Below are positions 59,466 to 64,000 of a DNA stretch of 64,000 nucleotides, piece after piece. Position 1 is the stretch's first letter. Every line of letters starts with the position of its first letter. The notes under the pieces were generated by a model, which worked only from the letters and a program-made list of their open reading frames with translations, ran no database searches and was not told the origin of the DNA. Location of the stretch: positions 37,937-101,936 of the forward strand of contig JAGAUV010000036.1 in NCBI GenBank assembly GCA_017620635.1. Reading direction: 5' to 3'. The stretch is from Muribaculaceae bacterium. GTDB taxonomy: Bacteria > Bacteroidota > Bacteroidia > Bacteroidales > Muribaculaceae. The translations under genes and the position numbers were made by a program.

Positions 59466-61064
59466 ATGAAGAAACATCACACACGATGGTGTTCGACCCT
59501 GGGCACTACCTCATTACTTATCAAAAAAGGACTTCTGTTCTCTGCTCTGTTCCTGTCACTTTGCACCGTCAGCTGCTCCAAAGATAATGACGAGGATGAA
59601 GGAAACGGTGGCGTCCCGGCTCCAACATATTTCAAATTAGGTGCCGACAATGCCAACATGCCATGCGCCGGAACTATCTGGACTCAGTACTCCGATGCGC
59701 CTGCCGGTTCGGAAGTCGATAAAATGGTCGACAATAACACTGCCACAAAGCACCTTACCTATCACGACCGCGTCTATTTCAACTGGGTGGGCGAGACTCG
59801 CATCAAAGTGACCACCTATTCTATCACTTCGGCTACCGACGCTCCCGAGGCCGACCCCAAATCGTGGACCCTCTCAGGCTCCGACGACAATCGCAAATGG
59901 GTGGTGCTTGACTCTCGCGAAGACCAGAACTTCTCCGCTCGTAAAGAGACAAAGACCTATGAGGTAAAGAACGACACCGAATACAAATATTATAAACTCA
60001 ACATCCTCGGCAACCACGGCGCCAAATTCACTCATCTCGCCGAGCTGAAGTTCTCCGCCCCGGCTTTCGCCGGAGATATCGACGATCTCATGTCGAAATC
60101 ATCCGGAAGCACACATGTCGACAATCATGTGATGGGTAGCCAGCACAGGGAGTCCGATCTCCCCGTAACCGCTGAGCGCCTGGCTTGGCTCAAGGACTCC
60201 TCCAAAGAGCCCGGCACCTTTGCAGGTCTGGAATGGAACTATTTCGTCGTAGGCAACCTTTATCCCTTCGGCAAGCCCAGCCCGGCCGATGTAAATCAGC
60301 ATTCTATCGGCGACTGCTGCCTATGTGCCGTTATGGGATGTATGGCTCATATGTTCCCCGACTTTATCAAGGACATCATCAAGGACAACGGCGACCAGAC
60401 ATTTACTGTCAAGCTCTACGATCCCGACGGAAAACAGATTGAAGTTGGCGTGACAAACTTCTTTGTCGGCGACAGCAAGAACATCGGCGCTTGCTCCGGC
60501 AAGAACGGTCGTCCCACATGGGCTACTGTCCTCGAGAAAGCCATTATCAAATGGTTCCAGGCTTTTAGGAACACTCCTGATATCGGCGGTATCGGCACCG
60601 AGTACGTCGCCGCTATCATTACCGGCAACGGTTCAAGCTTCGCCTTCCGTCCCGGCGTTCTGTCAGCCTCCGAATTGCAGCGTGCCGTCACTGTATCGCT
60701 CAAGAGAGATATGATGGTTGTAGGCGGCTTCTCGCAGGGCGGCGTATCAATCAACAATCAGAACAAGACTGTCAACGGACACGCCTATTCTTTCTATCTG
60801 CCGTCCGACAACACTACCCTCTTTGTCATGCGCAACCCATGGGGCGCCGTTCCTCGTCTGGACGACTCTCTCGACGGTAGCGGCGACGGTCTGCTCTTCA
60901 TTAAGGACGACAACAAGATTCCGCCACTTGTCGATCTCCGCATCATGGAACCGGGCGCTGCTGCCAAATTCGGTTCGGGCGTTAATCTGTCGCCTTACAC
61001 TCCGCCGGCCTTCACACCCTCGCCGGTGCGTGTCGCTCCTCATCTCCTAAGAAGCGGTAAATAA
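59466..61064 (+). CDS. Calpain-family (C2) cysteine protease lipoprotein with F5/8C-like domain
   Basis: A 532-residue lipoprotein (lipobox CTVSC, C37). Residues about 50-200 look like an F5/8 type C discoidin domain (DNNTATKHLTYHDRVYFNWV, TLSGSDDNRKWVVLDSRED, YYKLNILGNHGA). The protease domain follows with the full calpain set: Q278, C284 in QHSIGDCCLCAVMGCMAHMF, H439 in VNGHAYSFYL and N457 in VMRNPWGAVP. Porphyromonas Tpr is a known calpain-like protease of this phylum. No calcium EF-hands are present. It probably acts at the cell surface; the discoidin domain may bind glycan or protein. Single-gene unit with its own promoter and terminator. Confidence 0.87.
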   Translation: MKKHHTRWCSTLGTTSLLIKKGLLFSALFLSLCTVSCSKDNDEDEGNGGVPAPTYFKLGADNANMPCAGTIWTQYSDAPAGSEVDKMVDNNTATKHLTYHDRVYFNWVGETRIKVTTYSITSATDAPEADPKSWTLSGSDDNRKWVVLDSREDQNFSARKETKTYEVKNDTEYKYYKLNILGNHGAKFTHLAELKFSAPAFAGDIDDLMSKSSGSTHVDNHVMGSQHRESDLPVTAERLAWLKDSSKEPGTFAGLEWNYFVVGNLYPFGKPSPADVNQHSIGDCCLCAVMGCMAHMFPDFIKDIIKDNGDQTFTVKLYDPDGKQIEVGVTNFFVGDSKNIGACSGKNGRPTWATVLEKAIIKWFQAFRNTPDIGGIGTEYVAAIITGNGSSFAFRPGVLSASELQRAVTVSLKRDMMVVGGFSQGGVSINNQNKTVNGHAYSFYLPSDNTTLFVMRNPWGAVPRLDDSLDGSGDGLLFIKDDNKIPPLVDLRIMEPGAAAKFGSGVNLSPYTPPAFTPSPVRVAPHLLRSGK

Positions 61065-61082
61065 TTGGATTCGACTTAAAAT

Positions 61083-61127
61083 GACTGTCGGGAAGCTTGC
61101 CAAAGGCTTTTCGACAGTCTTTTTTAT
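61083..61127 (+). terminator. Terminator after the calpain-like gene
   Basis: An 8-bp stem (GACTGTCG 61083-61090 with CGACAGTC 61112-61119) with an inner AAGC/GCTT pairing is followed by TTTTTTATT. Confidence 0.85.
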
Positions 61128-61373
61128 TGACCAACTTATATCACTTAGATTCACAATTTGTCTGATATATCATACTTTTCGCAGCTTCCTTCCGTCCCGA
61201 CCGTATTAGAGCGCTCGAAAGTATGATTTATCATACTTTCCTTTTGCCAATCTCGAAAATGATGTCCTTGGCATTGAGATTGAATACCGTATAAGGCAGA
61301 CCGTATGAAACAACTTGAGGTATATATCAATAATAGTTAACGAACATTAAATACAGCCCTTCCCTATTGCAAC
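61128..61373 (+). other. Intergenic region before blaI with nested palindromes
   Basis: No gene is seen. It contains a 24-base near-complete palindrome at 61217-61240 (arms of 11 bp, GAAAGTATGAT and its complement, spacer TT) and an extra half-site ATCATACTTT at 61169-61178, which could pair with the same GAAAGTATGAT arm instead. The rest is AT-rich with short repeats of ACCGTAT. Confidence 0.5.
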
Positions 61374-61374
61374 C

Positions 61375-61421
61375 ACAAAAATAGTTATTACCATTGCAGC
61401 ATAAACTACAAAAATAGTTAT
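61375..61421 (+). promoter_or_regulatory. Candidate BlaI operators (direct repeats overlapping the blaI start)
   Basis: The 14-base sequence ACAAAAATAGTTAT occurs twice, at 61375-61388 and 61408-61421, 33 bases apart (three helical turns). The second copy sits within the dyad ACTA-CAAAAA-TAGT and runs into the blaI ATG. BlaI-type repressors bind such short dyads to control their own operon, so autoregulation is likely. Confidence 0.55.
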
Positions 61422-61797
61422 GAGCAAAGCATCCAAAGATAAACTCACTCCGAAGGAAGAGGAACTCATGCAGCTCCTTTGGGAACACGGCCCCATACTG
61501 ATAAGTAAGCTTGTCGAATTATATCCCGACCCAAAGCCCCATTTCAACACCGTCTCCACCGTCGTGCGAAGGCTTGAGGCCAAAGGATTTGTCGGCCACA
61601 ACGAAGTCAACGGATCCTTCCATTACTTCGCCACAGTAGACAAAAGCTACTTCAGGAGCCGTAGCTTCGGCAACTTCATCAAAAACTATTTCGGAGGCAG
61701 CTACTACGGCGCCGTGTCAGCTCTTGTCGAGGAAGACAAGATTTCGGCCGACGAACTCAAAGAACTGCTCAGACTTGTCGAGCGCAAAGGCAAATAA
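61420..61797 (+). CDS. BlaI/MecI-family transcriptional repressor
   Basis: A 125-residue winged-helix repressor: LTPKEEELMQLLWEHGPILI, HFNTVSTVVRRLEAKGFVGH (recognition helix and wing), and a C-terminal dimerisation part ELKELLRLVERKGK. In classical systems the BlaR1 partner triggers its cleavage. Here the partner gene begins two bases after the stop. The regulated targets are probably this operon and perhaps other stress genes; no beta-lactamase gene lies nearby. Confidence 0.95.
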   Translation: MSKASKDKLTPKEEELMQLLWEHGPILISKLVELYPDPKPHFNTVSTVVRRLEAKGFVGHNEVNGSFHYFATVDKSYFRSRSFGNFIKNYFGGSYYGAVSALVEEDKISADELKELLRLVERKGK

Positions 61798-61798
61798 A

Positions 61799-63217
61799 AT
61801 GGGAGAACTACTGTCATACTCCATATTAAGCGGACTCATGATGCTCGCCATGTACCTTGCCTATAGCATATTCCTGGCAAGGGACAATCAGCACAGCTTC
61901 AACCGCGCCATACTCCTGCTCGTATATATCGTATCGTTCACGACCATACCCCTGCTCTCGGCCATCGGCAATGCCACCGCCGGCTCCCCCTCTCTCACGC
62001 TCGACGGCCTCGAAATCCTTGGCACTGCCGAAGCTCAGCCCTCTATGCCGTTGTGGGGCACACTCCTGATATGGATATTCATAGCCGGGGCGCTCCTCGC
62101 GGCGGCAAAAACCATTTACACATCGGCTCGACTTACCAAGGTAATCCGCTCGGGAAAGAAAATCGCACACCACGGCTACACCCTCGTCGTGACCGACAAC
62201 GAGAAATTCGCACCCTTCAGCTGGATGCGCTATGTGGTCATAAGCCGAAAGGACTACGACAACAACTACTCCGCCATAGCGGCGCACGAGCTGAAGCATG
62301 TCGCCTCGCGCCATTGGATCGACCTCCTGCTCGCTCAGGCCGTATGCATTATCAACTGGTTCAACCCTGCCGCGTGGCTTATGCGCGACGAACTTATGCT
62401 CGTTCATGAGTATCAGGCCGATATGGCTGTGATCGACAAGGGCCACGACCCTCAGGAATACCAGCTCTTACTGATAAAAAAAGCTGTTGGCTCCAGATTC
62501 CCGTCCTTAGCCAACAGCCTCAATCATAGTAAACTTAAAAAACGTATCACAATGATGTACAAACAAAAAAGTGGTGCCGGGCGTAAATTTAAAGCCCTGG
62601 CGCTTGTGCCGATGCTCGCATTGGCTCTCGGGCTGGCATCTGTGCCTGCCGTGCGTGCGACTGTAACGGCTATCGGAAACAGCAAGGTTTCCGTCAGCAA
62701 AGTTAGTGAAAATCCCGATTCCGACAAAGCCGACCCTCGGGTATTTAAAATTTCCGACATCAGCAAAGACAACAGCAGCACTACCGTAATCATCGACGCC
62801 GACAGCCTCGGCAACAACCTCAACGTCTCCGGCGCCACCCTCACATCCGGCGGCCGGACATACAACGCCAATGCGATAAGCAGCAACATGACTAATGGCT
62901 CGGCTACCATTATAGCGACATTCCCCTTCGCCGGCGACCCCAAGGGCTCATCCGTTTCTCTGACCGTCAACGGAGAAGACATATCTTTCGACTGCTCCGA
63001 ATCAGGTCTGAAAGGCAGGATGATAAAAATTAAGAAAAACAGCAACAATGCCTCTTCCTACAAAACCGCTGTGACGATCGACGGGACTCAGACCGAAAAT
63101 ATGGAATTTTACCTTGACGGCAAGAAGATCGACAAGCTCTCAGATATAAAGACCGACGATATAGCCTCCATTACCGTCGATAAGAACAAAAACAGAATAA
63201 TGATAACGACCAAATAA
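61799..63217 (+). CDS. BlaR1-like M56 membrane metalloprotease
   Basis: A 472-residue membrane protease, partner of the BlaI repressor. Four transmembrane helices lie near residues 5-25, 37-57, 85-107 and 266-285. The zinc site is H163-E-x2-H167 in AIAAHELKHVASRHW, with VHEYQADMAVID as the further ligand region. The C-terminal 180 residues, beyond the last helix, are a Ser/Asn/Asp-rich beta domain (ISKDNSSTTVIIDADS, GKKIDKLSDIKTDDIASITV) rather than the penicillin-binding sensor domain of true BlaR1, so the signal is probably not a beta-lactam. Start 61799 follows the blaI stop by one base. Confidence 0.9.
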   Translation: MGELLSYSILSGLMMLAMYLAYSIFLARDNQHSFNRAILLLVYIVSFTTIPLLSAIGNATAGSPSLTLDGLEILGTAEAQPSMPLWGTLLIWIFIAGALLAAAKTIYTSARLTKVIRSGKKIAHHGYTLVVTDNEKFAPFSWMRYVVISRKDYDNNYSAIAAHELKHVASRHWIDLLLAQAVCIINWFNPAAWLMRDELMLVHEYQADMAVIDKGHDPQEYQLLLIKKAVGSRFPSLANSLNHSKLKKRITMMYKQKSGAGRKFKALALVPMLALALGLASVPAVRATVTAIGNSKVSVSKVSENPDSDKADPRVFKISDISKDNSSTTVIIDADSLGNNLNVSGATLTSGGRTYNANAISSNMTNGSATIIATFPFAGDPKGSSVSLTVNGEDISFDCSESGLKGRMIKIKKNSNNASSYKTAVTIDGTQTENMEFYLDGKKIDKLSDIKTDDIASITVDKNKNRIMITTK

Positions 63218-63233
63218 CACCCCCTGAAGCATC

Positions 63234-63275
63234 AAAATAGCGATGGCCGAAAATCTTGGTCATCGCTATTTTTTG
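63234..63275. terminator. Bidirectional terminator between the BlaR1-like and beta-barrel genes
   Basis: Stem AAAATAGCGATG (63234-63245) with CATCGCTATTTT (63261-63272), 12 bp, is flanked by A and T tracts and lies between convergent genes. Confidence 0.8.
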
Positions 63276-63287
63276 TATCCTCTATCC

Positions 63288-63815
63288 TCAGAATTTATAT
63301 TTGAATCCGAACTGGAAGAGACCCTGGGCGCCGAAACCACCCTCGGCAAACATAGCCCAGTCCCTGCTGATATCAACCTGTGCACCCACAGGAACAATCT
63401 GGAATGCGCAGTAAGCCTTGTTGTAGCTGTCGTTGTGACGGGGCTGCATATGCGAGATCTCCACGCCGAGACCGAACTTGGCATACAGCGTCACGATGCT
63501 GTTGCGATAGTAGTGATAGCGGCCGTTCATCATTATCGCATGATAGGCGATATTGCTGTGATCAGGGCCGCCCTTGGTCGTTGTCGACGAGAACGTATAC
63601 GACGGGCCGATCCAGATATTACGTGCCACTCGGAAATTCACACCCAGATTCAGCGCGCCCCACGCAGTGTTCACATGGTGCCAGCCATCCTTCATGTCCG
63701 TAGCATCCATCTGAGTGTATGCGCCATACGAAGCGCTTATCTCAGCCTTCTGTGCCGATACCCCCGTCAGGGCCGACAGGCATAATACAGTTGCTAAAAG
63801 TACTTTCTTGATCAT
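63288..63815 (-). CDS. Small outer-membrane beta-barrel protein
   Basis: A 175-residue exported protein with signal peptide MIKKVLLATVLCLSALTGVSA. It is made of alternating strands: ALNLGVNFRVARNIWIGPSY, YHAIMMNGRYHYYRNSIVTL, YAKFGLGVEISHM, AFQIVPVGAQVDISRDWAMF, and it ends GLFQFGFKYKF with a terminal Phe, the usual outer-membrane barrel signal. Size fits an 8-stranded OmpA/OmpW-like barrel without extra domain. Role unknown. Confidence 0.85.
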   Translation of the reverse strand: MIKKVLLATVLCLSALTGVSAQKAEISASYGAYTQMDATDMKDGWHHVNTAWGALNLGVNFRVARNIWIGPSYTFSSTTTKGGPDHSNIAYHAIMMNGRYHYYRNSIVTLYAKFGLGVEISHMQPRHNDSYNKAYCAFQIVPVGAQVDISRDWAMFAEGGFGAQGLFQFGFKYKF

Positions 63816-63879
63816 AATCTTTGTTACGTTTTGTTAAACCTATGCAATCTCAACAAACAACCCCTCCATACTGTTCAAT

Positions 63880-63912
63880 CCCCCACCCCATTTCTCCCCC
63901 AAAACCCACCCC
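63880..63912 (-). other. G-rich run with G-quadruplex potential
   Basis: On the minus strand five G runs (4, 3, 5, 4 and 5 G) are separated by loops of 1, 4, 6 and 1 bases. It lies about 65-100 bases upstream of the small beta-barrel gene on that gene's coding strand. Confidence 0.5.
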
Positions 63913-63923
63913 ACAAGCAAGCC

Positions 63924-64000
63924 GCACCGCGCGAGTGAGGCCGGGAGGGCCGAGCGGAGCCGAGTCGCGGAGCGACGACCGTGATGTTATCCCCGGTCGG
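63924..64000. repeat. GC-rich cluster of small hairpins at the window edge
   Basis: Four tiny stem-loops follow one another: GGCC-gggag-GGCC, GGC-cgagcgga-GCC, GTCGC-gga-GCGAC and GACCG-(12 nt)-CGGTC. Composition differs sharply from the AT-rich gaps elsewhere in the window. It may be one copy of an interspersed repeat and may continue past the window. Confidence 0.45.

Noticed and set aside
1-64000. CRISPR array, tRNA, rRNA, insertion sequence or prophage
   Set aside because: No regularly spaced repeats, cloverleaf sequences, transposase/integrase motifs or phage structural genes were seen.

Overview
The window looks like a Bacteroidales chromosome, most likely family Muribaculaceae or a close relative. 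The evidence is a SusC/SusD outer-membrane glycan system, an ECF sigma / FecR anti-sigma pair tied to a SusC with an N-terminal STN domain, many exported glycoside hydrolases, a eukaryote-like IleRS, and promoters matching the Bacteroidetes -7 element TAnnTTTG with no clear Shine-Dalgarno sites. No rRNA, tRNA, CRISPR array, transposase or phage gene was seen. The family assignment is inferred from gene content, not from a marker search.

Layout. 1-5.4 kb (+): 3' part of ileS, a DksA/TraR-like regulator, lspA, a DUF4296 lipoprotein and a small conserved-looking protein. 5.5-6.3 kb (-): a decayed DUF3791/DUF3990 small-gene module. 6.5-8.2 kb (+): a YihY-type membrane protein and ridA. 8.3-12.7 kb (-): GH127 beta-L-arabinofuranosidase and a glutaminase-A-like (DUF4965/DUF1793) exported protein. 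12.7-13.6 kb (-): yicC. 13.75-18.3 kb (+): tsaB, tsaC, a polyprenyl-phosphate sugar-phosphate transferase and a ClC channel.

18.6-41.7 kb (-) is one large polysaccharide utilization locus (PUL). In transcription order it holds ECF sigma, FecR anti-sigma, STN-SusC, SusD, a GH5 lipoprotein with a C-terminal beta-sandwich, two SusE/F-like binding proteins, a GH5 fused to SusE/F-like modules, a metallophosphoesterase, a third GH5, a GH78 rhamnosidase and two GH2 enzymes. Together they would bind a glycan at the surface, cut its backbone with GH5, import pieces through SusCD, and trim beta-linked sugars, rhamnose and possibly phosphate. The SusE/F-like modules form a mosaic of recent duplications, and three of the proteins share a C-terminal sorting-like tail instead of a lipid anchor.

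41.9-48.1 kb (-): ribD, a short SSB paralogue, a patatin/beta-barrel protein, serB and a sensor histidine kinase. 48.3-50.9 kb: a small winged-helix protein and an outer-membrane protein (+), then a two-META-domain lipoprotein (-). 51.1-57.5 kb (+): gyrB, rnr, folB, a LolA/TlpA-like fusion and tpx. 57.6-59.2 kb (-): a phosphoethanolamine-transferase-like protein. 59.5-61.1 kb (+): a calpain-family lipoprotein protease. 61.4-63.2 kb (+): a BlaI/BlaR1-like pair. 63.3-63.8 kb (-): a small outer-membrane beta-barrel. The last 120 bases hold a G-rich run (minus strand) and a cluster of small GC-rich hairpins.

The most interesting material is the PUL with its phosphoesterase and module shuffling, the unusual sigma-fecR intergenic region, the decayed DUF3990 module and the operator-like repeats before blaI.
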